Source: RYN-133 sp963785425 (GTDB lineage: Bacteria; Actinomycetota; Actinomycetes; Mycobacteriales; Jatrophihabitantaceae). Taken from it: a stretch of DNA of 64,000 bases. The notes under the pieces were generated by a model. The model was not told where the DNA came from, searched no databases, and saw nothing but the letters and a program-made list of their open reading frames with translations. The stretch spans positions 124,001 through 188,000 of the forward strand of contig CAWAVG010000004.1 of the NCBI GenBank assembly GCA_963785425.1. Direction: 5' to 3'. The position numbers and the translations under genes are program-made. Shown here piece after piece: positions 8,976-18,007 of this stretch (positions are counted from its first letter, which is position 1; every line of letters starts with the position of its first letter).

Positions 8976-8993
8976 CCTGCCCTGACGGGCAGG
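8976..8993 (+). terminator. Candidate hairpin after the deoC-aldehyde dehydrogenase group
   Basis: A 7-bp perfect stem (CCTGCCC / GGGCAGG) with a 4-base loop lies 48 bases after the stop of the truncated aldehyde dehydrogenase gene. No T-run follows, which is usual for high-GC actinobacterial terminators. The remainder of the 164-base gap shows no gene. Confidence 0.4.
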
Positions 8994-9092
8994 GCTGTCC
9001 GGGTCGGCACTGAACCGGCACGATGATCGACTACCCTGCTGCCACGTGCTGCGCCGGATGCCGGCGCATGGTGGCTGGAGGGGAGTCGCCCC

Positions 9093-11624
9093 GTGACCGG
9101 TTTCGATCCCGCCGTGCCGCAGCCGTGGCGGTCCGCGCACGACGAGCATCACGGCGAACACGAGCGTCCCGAGCGACACGGTCGGCGTGACGAGCGAGAG
9201 GCCGAGGCTCCCGAACACGAGGTGCACAGCCTGCGGCAACTGTTCCGCGAGCGGCGCCTCTCGCTGCGCACGATGGATCGGCGGCTGCGGCTCGCGACCG
9301 GTGGCGCGGCGGCAAGCCTGCTCGGCACGGTGCTGCTGATCGCGCTGCGTGACGCGTCGCCCGCCGACGTGGCACTGGGCCGCAACGGCGAGATGGTCAC
9401 GGCGGTCTCGGCACCGCTGTTCATCGCCACGCTGGTGCTGCTGTCGCTCGGCCTCGCCTATGTGCTCACCGGCGCGGTGCTGGCCAGCGCGCCCATCGCG
9501 GCCGTCGCGCTGCTGGTGATCATGGCCGAGATCGCCCTGCACACGGGCGCCTTCGGCAGCTCGTTGTTCGGCGTGGACCTCTTCGAACTGCTGCCGACAT
9601 GGGCCACGTGGTCGGCACGCATCGACCTTGCCCTGATCACGCTGTTGGCGGTCGGGGTCATCGGCTACGACAGGCGGCGCGGCGCGGCGGTCGCACGCAC
9701 CACGCGGCTCACGATCCTTGCGGCGTTCGCCCTTCTGTTCGGAGCCTTCTTCGTAATCGTCAAGGTCGCGTCGCCGGACATCGGCAATCTCGATCTGTTC
9801 CCCGAGTCGATCAGCAACTTCATGCTCGACATCGCCGACCTCGTGACGCCGCTGCTGTTCATCGCGGCAGTCGACTTCGGCGAGTGGGGCGGCCTGCTCG
9901 GCGAACGCGTCGCCGCCGCGATCAAGGTCAGCCGCGCCAAGCTGCTCGCGCCGCTCGCCGCGGTGATCGCGCTCGCGCTGATGGCGTACGGGTACGCGCG
10001 CCTGCCCGGCAACGAGTGGTTCACCGGAGCTCGGGTGTGGACGGGAGTCCGTACGGCGCTGATCCTGGGCGGCACGCTGATCGTGATGATCGTCGTGGGC
10101 CGGGCGCTCGGCCTGCACAGACGACGCTGGCCGGCAACGCTCAACGTTGCCGGCATGTTCGCCGCCGTCGCGCTGGTGCTCTACGTCATGGCGCCGCTCG
10201 CCGGAGTCATCGCCGGCAAGTTCCACGGTGTGTCGACACCGGTCGAGCAGGTCACGCCAGACGGCCGGTACACGTCCGCAGCCGACGTGACGGTCGAGCG
10301 GGGTGGCAAGGGCAACCTGTCCTACTCGGTGCTGGTCCCGCGCGGTTGGATCCGCCAGAACCAGAAGGGCGGGACGGTCACGTGGTTCGAGTCCGCGCTG
10401 CCAGGAGCGAAACCCGGCACGTTCGTCAAGGGCATCGAGCAGATGCGGGTCTTTCCGCTCACCGTCAACCCGACGCCGCAGGAACTGGCTTCGGAGTTGA
10501 AGATCCCGATCGTCGGCGAGGTCGAGCACGAAGGCGAGTTCCAGCGCTTCGATGTGAAGTTCTCCTTCGGGCCCGCGCAGCTTTGGCTGCGTCCGAACGG
10601 CAAGGGCGGCTCGTGGGTCGTCGAGTTCGCCGTGAGCGGAGTGCCGCAGGAACGGCTGGAACCCACGTGGAAGGCCGTCATGGAGACCTTCCGGCCGGGC
10701 AACGAGAAGCCCGCCACGCTCGAGGAGGAACCGGCGCCGCCGGAGTCGGAGCAGCAGAAGACGAACGACCGCTTCCAGGCCTCGTCGTTCTATCTGCTCG
10801 TGCCGGTCGCTTTGGCGTTCCTGCTGTTGATCGGGTTCCTCGGCAGGCGGTGGGCGCCACGCCTGGTCGGCGCGATGCTGCTCTTCGTCATGTTCGTGCT
10901 CGCGGCCATCCTGTACTTCGCCGACGAGTACGCGCGGGGGCTGTTCGGAGCGGACGTTCACGTGCCGTACGTCAGTCAGTTCGGGTTGTACTTCGCCGTC
11001 GGGCTCCTGTGCCTCCTCGGCGTGTTCGTACCGCTGCGAGATCCCGCGCGGCGGCGAACGCTACGCGTGGGACTGATCGGCCTCCTCGCCACCGTGTGGA
11101 CGCTGGTCGGCATGGCCGCCCTGTACGACCACGCGCTTGCCGCGAGCCGGATCGCGATCTGGGCGGCGATCATCGTGCTGGTGGCCATGGCCTGGGACGT
11201 GGTGATGTCCGGCGAGTCGATGACCAACGAGGGCAGCAAGCGGCTGCCGCGCGCGTCGCGCGTGCTGGCATTCCTCGGCTACGTGCTGTTGGTCGCGGCG
11301 ACCGTGCTCTTCTACAGCGGTCAGAAGGTGACGGGGACGGGCCAGGCGGCCGAGCCGCTGTTCGAGCCGGAGGCGATCACGCGCAACGGCTTGTTCCGGC
11401 TCGCGTTCCCGTTGGCAGTGTTGATGTTCCTGCTTCGGTTCGGGCGCGACCGCCCGGCCGGCCCGGCGCCGTCAGCTGGACCCACCCTTGGCAGCGGTCA
11501 GGGGCTGGGCGAGCAACCAGAGGGACAGGGCGGTGTAGGCGACCATGGCGACGATCCACGGGTACTCGGCGCGGCGGGCGGTGCGCACGGTCCCTCCGAC
11601 CCGGGCGAGGGAGCGGTGCGCTAG
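9093..11624 (+). CDS. Large polytopic membrane protein with a central extracytoplasmic domain, unknown function
   Basis: An 843-residue open frame from the GTG at 9093, preceded by GGAGGGGA. Residues 1-60 are hydrophilic and charged, with many His, Glu and Arg. Eight or so hydrophobic segments follow to about residue 370. A soluble stretch of ~200 residues comes next (YSVLVPRGWIRQNQKGG..., resembling PsbP/DUF1795-type folds), then six more hydrophobic segments. I do not recognise a named family with confidence. The last ~50 residues are Gly/Pro/Gln-rich and lie antisense to the convergent gene ending at 11472, so the true C-terminus may be shorter or may truly overlap. The gene stands alone on its strand. 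Confidence 0.7.
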   Translation: MTGFDPAVPQPWRSAHDEHHGEHERPERHGRRDEREAEAPEHEVHSLRQLFRERRLSLRTMDRRLRLATGGAAASLLGTVLLIALRDASPADVALGRNGEMVTAVSAPLFIATLVLLSLGLAYVLTGAVLASAPIAAVALLVIMAEIALHTGAFGSSLFGVDLFELLPTWATWSARIDLALITLLAVGVIGYDRRRGAAVARTTRLTILAAFALLFGAFFVIVKVASPDIGNLDLFPESISNFMLDIADLVTPLLFIAAVDFGEWGGLLGERVAAAIKVSRAKLLAPLAAVIALALMAYGYARLPGNEWFTGARVWTGVRTALILGGTLIVMIVVGRALGLHRRRWPATLNVAGMFAAVALVLYVMAPLAGVIAGKFHGVSTPVEQVTPDGRYTSAADVTVERGGKGNLSYSVLVPRGWIRQNQKGGTVTWFESALPGAKPGTFVKGIEQMRVFPLTVNPTPQELASELKIPIVGEVEHEGEFQRFDVKFSFGPAQLWLRPNGKGGSWVVEFAVSGVPQERLEPTWKAVMETFRPGNEKPATLEEEPAPPESEQQKTNDRFQASSFYLLVPVALAFLLLIGFLGRRWAPRLVGAMLLFVMFVLAAILYFADEYARGLFGADVHVPYVSQFGLYFAVGLLCLLGVFVPLRDPARRRTLRVGLIGLLATVWTLVGMAALYDHALAASRIAIWAAIIVLVAMAWDVVMSGESMTNEGSKRLPRASRVLAFLGYVLLVAATVLFYSGQKVTGTGQAAEPLFEPEAITRNGLFRLAFPLAVLMFLLRFGRDRPAGPAPSAGPTLGSGQGLGEQPEGQGGVGDHGDDPRVLGAAGGAHGPSDPGEGAVR

Positions 11625-12818
11625 CACGACCGCGACGATGTGCACGGCCACGATGACCGCGACGTCGACGTACCAGTAGAACGCGTTGGGCAGGAAGTGC
11701 GCGTGGATCTCGTAGCTGTCGTTGAACGGGTACGGCAGATGCAGGTTCGTGCCCGCACCTCCCGGCGCGCCGAGCAGCGGCAGGATGAGCTGGCCGTTGA
11801 TCAGCACGTACTGCAGGTAGTGCGCGAGCAGGTAGCCGAACGCGATCGGCACCAGCGACGGAAGCAGCCGCGACAGGGTGTCGGCTACGCCGCGGTGCCG
11901 ACCGCCCGCCGACGACACTGCTGTCGAGAACCCCAGGAAGACGCCGTACAGCAGCACCGTCAGCACGAGGAAGGCGATGCTGCGGAAGGCGTACTGGGCG
12001 TGAATGTCGTCGAACGCGACGTGGCTCGACTGGAACCGTCCCCATTGCGGGGTCGAGAGCAGCCCGTCGAACGAGATCGAGACGAGGAGCATGAGCACGA
12101 ACAGGCTGCGGCTGACGCTGCGTTCGAACGGTGATTCGAGGCCGCCGGCGAAGCCACGGCGTCCGGGGGCACCGAAGCGGAAGTAGCCGAGCCGTCCCCA
12201 CAACCCGAACAGCGCCGTGAACAGCTCACCGCGTTCGCGGAACGCAGTTGCGCCGAACAGTGCGCCCATCAGGACGCTGTAGGCGGCGTAGCCGATGAGC
12301 ATCCAGGCGAGCACGCGGGGCAGCGTCGTCGTCGCGTTGAAGACCAGCTCGGCGAGCGTTCCCGCCGCGATCAGCGCGACGACCGGCCACCAGTCCAGGC
12401 GCGCCGGCCACGGCCGCTTCGCCTTGGACAACCGCTCGCCGAGTTGGGCCAGGTAGCCGTAGGGATTCACGCCCGCGGTGAAGTCACCGATCGTGCCGCA
12501 CAACAAGGGCACGATCACCCACAGGTACACCCAGAACACGGTCGGCAGGATGTTCTCGGGAATCTCCTGATCACCCGCCAACCCTGCCCAGCACAACCCT
12601 GCGAGCAGGACGAGCCCGACGATCCCGGCCAGCTCGCTGACGCGGCGCACGTGCGTCCGGTCCGCGGTTTCGTCCGCGCGCGGACCGACCTTCGTGGGCA
12701 GCACCGCGACGAAGGACGCAGCCACGACTGCGGCACCGCCGAGGACGAAGGCGACGAGCGGGATGGGCAGTTCGATCCGCTCGCCGAACGCGTGCGCGAG
12801 CGGGATGGTTGTGCTCAT
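11472..12818 (-). CDS. Polytopic membrane protein, fenitrothion hydrolase-like (tentative)
   Basis: A protein of 448 residues with about ten hydrophobic segments. The ATG at 12818 follows a good GAGGAGA ribosome binding site. Conserved-looking features are an aromatic/His-rich extracytoplasmic loop near residues 360-395 (LPYPFNDSYEIHAHF, then LPNAFYWYVD) and GTIGDFTAGVNPYGYL near residue 110. The general form resembles actinobacterial membrane proteins that are often labelled fenitrothion hydrolase, a name of doubtful value. It is the last gene of a three-gene minus-strand group with a CPBP protease and a membrane-anchored protein. Its 3' end overlaps the convergent gene by 153 bases. Confidence 0.7.
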   Translation of the reverse strand: MSTTIPLAHAFGERIELPIPLVAFVLGGAAVVAASFVAVLPTKVGPRADETADRTHVRRVSELAGIVGLVLLAGLCWAGLAGDQEIPENILPTVFWVYLWVIVPLLCGTIGDFTAGVNPYGYLAQLGERLSKAKRPWPARLDWWPVVALIAAGTLAELVFNATTTLPRVLAWMLIGYAAYSVLMGALFGATAFRERGELFTALFGLWGRLGYFRFGAPGRRGFAGGLESPFERSVSRSLFVLMLLVSISFDGLLSTPQWGRFQSSHVAFDDIHAQYAFRSIAFLVLTVLLYGVFLGFSTAVSSAGGRHRGVADTLSRLLPSLVPIAFGYLLAHYLQYVLINGQLILPLLGAPGGAGTNLHLPYPFNDSYEIHAHFLPNAFYWYVDVAVIVAVHIVAVVLAHRSLARVGGTVRTARRAEYPWIVAMVAYTALSLWLLAQPLTAAKGGSS

Positions 12819-12881
12819 GTCGCGGTCTCCTCGTGATCGTCGGGGCTCGGTTCGTCGATTGCGTCGTCGTCATCGGGACCG

Positions 12882-13676
12882 TCATCGGCCGTCACCGTCG
12901 TGATCGTCATCGAGATCGTCATCGAGATCGTCATCGAGATCAGCGGCCGTCCGCCGGCGGCGCCGGACACCGATCACGATGAGTACGACCACGACGATCA
13001 CGGCGACGACGGCGATGACGACGCCGAGTTCGGAGGCTCCCGCGTTCTTCCCGGCGCCGCCGTTCAACTGGGAAACATCCAGCGCGCTGGATCCGACCAC
13101 AGCGTACTTTCCGAGCCCGGGCATCGTGGCCTGGTAGATGTCATTTCCGGCCGGCGCCGTCTCTACCTTCGTCCACGAGCCGTTGACGTAGCGCTCGATC
13201 GAGGGGTCGGGCCGCTGGGCGGTCGCTGCTCGCAGCGTGATGGTCGCCGGCGGATCTCCGTCGCGCATCGTGACGTGCGGATCGCTCGCCTCGACGTCGT
13301 AGACGTCGCTCCAGAGGTATCCGCCGGGCGGCGCGGCGACGGGACGCACCGGGGTGGCGCGCAGCGTGAACTGCTTGGTCCCCGCCGGTGCCTGTAGTCG
13401 CCCGGTCGGGATGAGGATCGCGACCTGGGGAGCCTGCTCGGCACTGGTGAGGCTTGCCGCGCCCGCCGTCCCCTTCGTCACCGGCACCACGCGTGTCGCG
13501 GTGGTCGCCGCCTTGGTCGAGGCGGCCCCGGCAGGGCGCACCACGAAGCGGTACGGCTCGTCCGGGAAGCCCACGCCGTCGTAGACCGGCGGCGCCCACC
13601 GTGGCGCCACGAGCCAGCCGAGGGCGAGCACGACGATGCCGGCGAGCACCGCCCGCGCACGCCGGGAAATCGTCAC
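12882..13676 (-). CDS. Membrane-anchored extracytoplasmic protein with Asp-rich tail
   Basis: A protein of 264 residues from the GTG at 13676, which overlaps the TGA of the upstream CPBP gene (GTGA). An N-terminal hydrophobic stretch (LAGIVVLALGWLV) acts as signal or anchor. It is followed by an extracytoplasmic part of about 190 residues (PPVYDGVGFPDEPYRFVV ...). A second strong membrane segment (VIAVVAVIVVVVLIVIGV), five Arg residues and a cytoplasmic tail of repeated DDDL then close the protein. The tail is encoded by a 12-bp tandem repeat. I do not recognise the extracytoplasmic domain. Its place between a CPBP protease and a polytopic membrane protein suggests a membrane complex, by context only. 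Confidence 0.75.
   Translation of the reverse strand: MTISRRARAVLAGIVVLALGWLVAPRWAPPVYDGVGFPDEPYRFVVRPAGAASTKAATTATRVVPVTKGTAGAASLTSAEQAPQVAILIPTGRLQAPAGTKQFTLRATPVRPVAAPPGGYLWSDVYDVEASDPHVTMRDGDPPATITLRAATAQRPDPSIERYVNGSWTKVETAPAGNDIYQATMPGLGKYAVVGSSALDVSQLNGGAGKNAGASELGVVIAVVAVIVVVVLIVIGVRRRRRTAADLDDDLDDDLDDDHDGDGR
12902..12941. repeat. 12-bp tandem repeat (3.3 copies) inside the Asp-rich tail
   Basis: The unit GATCGTCATCGA occurs three times in exact tandem, plus four further bases. On the minus strand it encodes repeated Asp-Asp-Asp/Leu at the C-terminus of the membrane-anchored protein. The period of 12 keeps the reading frame. Confidence 0.8.
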
Positions 13677-14314
13677 CTCAGCCACCAGCCGGCGAGGTCG
13701 GCGAGCGAGTGCGCGAGAGCCGGGGCAAGTACGGAGCCCGAGACGGCGCGCAGCACCCCGAGCCACACGCCGACGGCGAGATCGAGCGGCAGCACCGCCC
13801 AGCCGTAGAGCGGCACGTGCAGCAGCGCGAACGCCACGCTGGTCAGCGCAACCGCCGCAACCGCGCCCGCGTGCTGCTCGACCGCGCGGTAGAGGCTGCC
13901 GCGCAGCAACGCCTCCTCCGCGCCGGCGACGGCCACCACCGCGACCGCCCACGGTGCGTAGCCGTGCGCCGACCAGACGGCCGTCCCGTCCGCGACGTGC
14001 CGCAGCGCGGCCGGCACGCACAGCACGACCGCCCCGACCACCCCGATCCCGGCCGCCACAGCCCCGCTTCTGGTACCGAACGACCAGAAATCGGGCCGAT
14101 TTCTGGCGTCCCGGTACCAGAAGCGGGGGTGGTGGGCGCGGGTGAGTGCGGCGAGGGTGGTGAGGATCGCGGCGAAGACGACGCCGGCCGTGAGCGACGC
14201 TGCTCCGGACGCGCCGGCGACCTGCACGCGCACGGCGACGGCCGCCGCGAGACCGATCAACCCGACGGCGACGCGCGGATCGGCGCGGCGCAGCGCCGTC
14301 ACGGTCGAAGCCAC
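13673..14314 (-). CDS. CPBP family intramembrane metalloprotease
   Basis: A protein of 213 residues with about six hydrophobic segments. The three CPBP (Rce1/Abi) motifs are present in order: the EE pair with following Arg in AGAEEALLRGSLY, the zinc/substrate His in FALLHVPLYG, and the third motif His in ALAHSLADL. Such proteins are membrane endopeptidases related to the CaaX protease; in bacteria some protect against bacteriocins or process small proteins. The start is the ATG at 14314. About 22 residues (centred on YRDARNRPDFWSF) before the second membrane segment are encoded by a 67-bp near-perfect palindrome, which looks inserted. Confidence 0.85.
   Translation of the reverse strand: MASTVTALRRADPRVAVGLIGLAAAVAVRVQVAGASGAASLTAGVVFAAILTTLAALTRAHHPRFWYRDARNRPDFWSFGTRSGAVAAGIGVVGAVVLCVPAALRHVADGTAVWSAHGYAPWAVAVVAVAGAEEALLRGSLYRAVEQHAGAVAAVALTSVAFALLHVPLYGWAVLPLDLAVGVWLGVLRAVSGSVLAPALAHSLADLAGWWLR
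14062..14128. repeat. 67-bp near-perfect palindrome within the CPBP coding sequence
   Basis: Two 33-nt arms around a single central base. The outer 17 bases and inner 11 bases of each arm pair perfectly; five bases between them do not. It lies wholly inside the protease gene and is in frame, coding for an Arg/Asp/aromatic-rich peptide. It looks like a small palindromic element (REP- or MITE-like) that has entered a coding region. Confidence 0.85.
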
Positions 14315-14371
14315 ACGAGAAGTCTTACCTCAGCAGCCTGTGGGCACGGGCAGGACGGTAGGTTTCGCCGT

Positions 14372-15412
14372 ATGACGACCAGCCTCACCGACGCCGCGAT
14401 CGTCCCGATCACCCTCACCGTCAACGGCCGCATCGGGCTCACGCTGTATGCGCCACCGTGGGAGGACGAGGACGGCGAGGAGTGGCAGGGCTTTCTCGGT
14501 GACGGCGCGAAGATCCTGCTCTACCCCGGTGCGCGCGAGTTGGCCGAATTCATCGCGTCGGGCGAAGAGAACGACCTGTCCGACCACCCGGCCTGGGGGT
14601 ATGTGCAGAAACTGACCCCGGACGAGCTGCGCCCCGGCGGCGAGGACGCGTACGACCTCGACGCGGTGTACGAGTGGGCCTCGGGCGAGCCCGATCCGGT
14701 GCACGTGTCGGCGCTGGCCAACGTGATCGACATGGTGGGCCGCATCGCCGACTGCTGCGACGACGGGGCACTGCGCCGCCTGGTCGAGGGCACGCCGGCC
14801 TACGCCGAACTGGTCGACGACGACATCAGCTATCACGGCAAGGAGGGGCGACGGGCCTGGAACGAGCTCGGCGAGACCGTCGCCGACTCGTGGGAGCGCG
14901 CGATCGGCTACGTCGAACGATGGCTCTCGTGGCAGGGCGACTTCTCGACCAGCGACCTCGAGAGCGACACCGTGTGGGACCGCGTCGACGCCGAACCGAT
15001 CTCGATCCGTCTCGCCGACGTCACGTACTACACGGTGCGCGGGTTCGTCCCGGAAGACACCGAGGAAGAGGCCACCGCCGCCTTCATCGGCGGTGAGGAC
15101 AGCGTGGCCGTGTTCACCGAGGTCGCCGACCTCGCCCGCTACTGCCGCACGGCCAAGGACCACCGGCTCGTCAAGCTCGAATGGTGGTCCGAGCTCGCCG
15201 ATGTCGAGGACGACGACGTGTTCGCACCGGCGCTCGACTCGAACTACGACCTGCGCAAGCCCTCGGGACGCGGTGCCGAGCTGCTGCGCGAGGTGAGCGC
15301 GTTCTGCAACCTCGACATCGACACGTCCGTGCTCGACGGACCGAACATCGATCGCGACGACTGGCGCGATGTGCTGGACGAGGTCGTGCCGAGCCTCGAC
15401 CACGACGACTGA
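14372..15412 (+). CDS. Acidic conserved actinobacterial protein, unknown function
   Basis: A soluble, strongly acidic protein of 346 residues with no membrane segment or signal peptide. The start ATG at 14372 gives MTTSLTDAAIVPITLTVNGR; the longer upstream frame is antisense to the CPBP gene. Recognisable stretches are LTLYAPPWEDEDGEEWQGFL near residue 25 and HVSALANVIDMVGRIADCCD near 110, a pattern I recall from actinobacterial proteins sometimes mislabelled primosomal protein. No catalytic motif is visible. It is divergent from the CPBP gene, with 57 bases between the starts. Confidence 0.75.
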   Translation: MTTSLTDAAIVPITLTVNGRIGLTLYAPPWEDEDGEEWQGFLGDGAKILLYPGARELAEFIASGEENDLSDHPAWGYVQKLTPDELRPGGEDAYDLDAVYEWASGEPDPVHVSALANVIDMVGRIADCCDDGALRRLVEGTPAYAELVDDDISYHGKEGRRAWNELGETVADSWERAIGYVERWLSWQGDFSTSDLESDTVWDRVDAEPISIRLADVTYYTVRGFVPEDTEEEATAAFIGGEDSVAVFTEVADLARYCRTAKDHRLVKLEWWSELADVEDDDVFAPALDSNYDLRKPSGRGAELLREVSAFCNLDIDTSVLDGPNIDRDDWRDVLDEVVPSLDHDD

Positions 15413-15501
15413 CCAACCCAGAGCCGGCTTGGAGCCGGTATCACGCACTGCGGACGCTCCTCCTCCCCTTCGACCAGATCGAAGCCACCAGGGAGCAACC
15501 C

Positions 15502-16272
15502 ATGACCAACGTCCTCGTCCGCGCAGGTGTCGCCGCTCTCGGCGCAACCGCGGCACTCGCCATCGCCGGCCCGACCGCTGCCCACGCCGGCGGCTACAGC
15601 GCGCCGGCGTGCGGCGACCACTCGCTCGCCGTCACGAACACCCCGAGCGACGGGGCGATGGGGCACAGCCGCCTCGTGCTGCTGTTCCGGAACAAGACCC
15701 ACCAGGCGTGCACGCTCTACGGCTACCCGGGCGTCGATGCCCTCGGCAGTTACGGCAGCACGCTCGCCCACGCGAAGCGCACGCTGAACGGCGCGATGGG
15801 CGGCGCCACGCACCTGCGCACCATCACCGTCCTGCCCGGGCACTACGCGTCCGCGGTGCTCGACTGGGCGAACTTCAACACGCACACGAACGGCGACTGC
15901 ACCTTCTCGTCCGCCATCGCGGTGACCCCCGCGAACACCGCGCACACGACGGATCTGCAGCAGTCCGTCAGCATCTGCAGTCTCGAGGTGCACCCGACCG
16001 CCGGCGGCACCACGGGTAACGGCGCCTTCGCCGCAGCACAGTTGCAGTGGATCCGCGGCGCGTCGGCGAGCTCGGCGAACGAGGGCCTGTTCTGGCACCG
16101 CGCCAAGGTCGATCTGGCCGCCGATGGCAACGTGTACTCGTACTACACGCACCAGCTGCAGCAGCTGATCGCGCTGCCCGACGCCGATCAGACGCCGGCG
16201 CAGAACCACCAGTACCACCACTTGCTCAACAGCCTGAACAGCTTCTTCGCGACGCCGGGTCTGTACAGCTGA
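15502..16272 (+). CDS. Secreted DUF4232 domain protein
   Basis: A protein of 256 residues. The N-terminus is a clear signal peptide (RAGVAALGATAALAIAGP, then cleavage near AAHAGG), placing the protein outside the membrane. The first mature half fits DUF4232: CGDHSLAVTNTPSDGAMGH, VLLFRNKTHQACTLYGYPG, and a later cysteine-containing strand (GDCTFSSAIAV). Paired cysteines suggest disulfides. The C-terminal ~70 residues (QLQWIRGASASSANEG... to the end) are Gln/Asn/His-rich and helical-looking, and are not part of the domain. The ATG at 15502 has an AGGGA-type ribosome binding site. DUF4232 proteins are common actinobacterial secreted or lipoproteins of unknown role. Confidence 0.8.
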   Translation: MTNVLVRAGVAALGATAALAIAGPTAAHAGGYSAPACGDHSLAVTNTPSDGAMGHSRLVLLFRNKTHQACTLYGYPGVDALGSYGSTLAHAKRTLNGAMGGATHLRTITVLPGHYASAVLDWANFNTHTNGDCTFSSAIAVTPANTAHTTDLQQSVSICSLEVHPTAGGTTGNGAFAAAQLQWIRGASASSANEGLFWHRAKVDLAADGNVYSYYTHQLQQLIALPDADQTPAQNHQYHHLLNSLNSFFATPGLYS

Positions 16273-16276
16273 TCCG

Positions 16277-18007
16277 TCACGCGGACAGATAGGTGCGCAC
16301 CTCCGGAGCGGCGGTGCGCACCTTGTCTGCTGCCGCGTCGTCGTAGTGCGACTGCGATTCACGCTCGGCGTCGACGCGGGCGACGTACGAGCCGACCTCG
16401 GTCTCGAGCGTCGCCTCGTCCCAACCGAGGATCTCGCCCATCATCGTCGCGATCACCTCGGCGCACTCGACACCGCGGTGCGGGTACTCGATGGAGATGC
16501 GCGTGCGCCGGGTGAGCACGTCCTCGAGGTGCAGTGCGCCCTCGTGCGTCACGGCATAACGGATCTCGGCCAGCAGATAGTCGGGCGCCGCCGGCACGGT
16601 CGCCAGCAACCCGGGTTCGGTCAGTCCGGGGTCGAGCACGTCACGGATCATCGAGCCGTAGCGGTCGAGCACGTGACTGATCCGGTGCGGATGCAACCCG
16701 TACTCGGCGGCCAACGCGTCGAGCTGGTTGCGCATCGCGAAGTAGCCTTCGCCGCCGAGCAGCGGCACCTTGTCGGTGCACGACGGCGCGATGCGACGCG
16801 GTAGATCGTCGATCGCCGCGTCGACCGCATCGGCGGCCATCACGCGGTAGGTCGTGTATTTGCCGCCGGCGATCGAGATGAGTCCGGGCACCACCCGCGC
16901 GACCGCGTGCTCACGTGAGAGCGCCGACGTCTCTTCCGATTCGCCTGCGAGCAAAGGGCGAAGTCCCGCGTAGACACCTTCGATGTCGTCGGAGGTCAGT
17001 GGCGCGACGAGGACGGAGTTCACCCGCTCCAGCAGGTACTCGATGTCGTTGCGGGTCGCTGCGGGATGCGCGAGGTCGAGATTCCAGTCGGTGTCGGTCG
17101 TGCCGATCAACCAGTGGTTCTTCCACGGGATGACGAACAACACCGAGCTGGACGTGCGCAGGATCAGGCCGGCGTCGCCCGTAATGCGATCACGCGGTAC
17201 GACGATGTGCACGCCCTTGGATGCGCGAACCCGGAACCGGCCGCGGGCGCCCGACAACGCCTGCAGTTCGTCCGTCCAGACGCCGGTGCAGTTGAGCACG
17301 ACGCCGGCGGCAACCGATTGCGTCCGGCCGTCCTCGGCATCGCGCACGGCGACGCCGACGACTCGGTCGGATTCGCGGATGAAGCCGGTGACGCGGGTCG
17401 AGGCGCGCACCACCGCGCCGTACCGTGCCGCCGTGCGCGCGACGGTGAGCGTGTGCCGTGCGTCGTCCGCCTGGGCATCGTAGTAGCGCACGGCTCCGAC
17501 CAGCGTGTCGGCGCGCAGACCGGGAAACATCCGCAACGCCGCCCGGCGCGAGAGGTGCTTCTGGCCGGGCATGCTGCTGTGGCCGCCCATCGTGTCGTAG
17601 AGCGCCAGACCCGCAGCGACGTAGGGCCGCTCCCAGACCCGATGGGTGAGCGGGTACAGGAAGGGGACCGCCTTGACCAGGTGCGGCGCCAGCCGGGTCG
17701 TCATCAATTCGCGTTCGCGCAGCGCCTCGCGCACCAGCCCGAATTCGAGCTGCTCGAGGTAGCGCAGCCCGCCGTGGAACAGCTTGGACGAGCGGCTCGA
17801 CGTCCCGGATGCGACATCGCGCGCGTCGAGCAGCGCGACGGACAGCCCCCGCGTCGCTGCATCGAGGGCAGCACCCGCACCGACGACGCCCGCACCGATG
17901 ACCACGACGTCGAACTCGGCCTCACCCAGGCGCGACCAGGCAGCCTCGCGGTAATTCGCGTCCAATCGCGATGCGGCGCCACCCTTCGGGATCGTGGGCT
18001 TGTCCAC
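16277..18007 (-). CDS. glpD: Glycerol-3-phosphate dehydrogenase
   Basis: FAD-dependent oxidation of glycerol 3-phosphate to dihydroxyacetone phosphate at the membrane, feeding electrons to quinone. The protein has 576 residues from the GTG at 18007. The FAD-binding Rossmann motif VVVIGAGVVGAGAALDAA is at about residues 25-42. SGTSSRSSKLFHGGLRYLE, VIPWKNHWLIGTTDTDW and ISIAGGKYTTYR follow, all typical of aerobic GlpD, and a C-terminal helical DAO_C part ends the protein. It is divergent from glpK, with only 32 bases between the two start codons, so the promoters must overlap or lie partly within the genes. Confidence 0.95.
   Translation of the reverse strand: MDKPTIPKGGAASRLDANYREAAWSRLGEAEFDVVVIGAGVVGAGAALDAATRGLSVALLDARDVASGTSSRSSKLFHGGLRYLEQLEFGLVREALRERELMTTRLAPHLVKAVPFLYPLTHRVWERPYVAAGLALYDTMGGHSSMPGQKHLSRRAALRMFPGLRADTLVGAVRYYDAQADDARHTLTVARTAARYGAVVRASTRVTGFIRESDRVVGVAVRDAEDGRTQSVAAGVVLNCTGVWTDELQALSGARGRFRVRASKGVHIVVPRDRITGDAGLILRTSSSVLFVIPWKNHWLIGTTDTDWNLDLAHPAATRNDIEYLLERVNSVLVAPLTSDDIEGVYAGLRPLLAGESEETSALSREHAVARVVPGLISIAGGKYTTYRVMAADAVDAAIDDLPRRIAPSCTDKVPLLGGEGYFAMRNQLDALAAEYGLHPHRISHVLDRYGSMIRDVLDPGLTEPGLLATVPAAPDYLLAEIRYAVTHEGALHLEDVLTRRTRISIEYPHRGVECAEVIATMMGEILGWDEATLETEVGSYVARVDAERESQSHYDDAAADKVRTAAPEVRTYLSA

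Noticed and set aside
8418..10961. An 847-residue minus-strand open frame
   Set aside because: It is antisense to the 9093 membrane protein and the short ALDH gene and is low-complexity Arg/Gln/His; no start signal or motif was found.
14062..14128. Intrinsic terminator
   Set aside because: It lies inside an intact coding sequence, far from any gene end, and has no loop or T-run.
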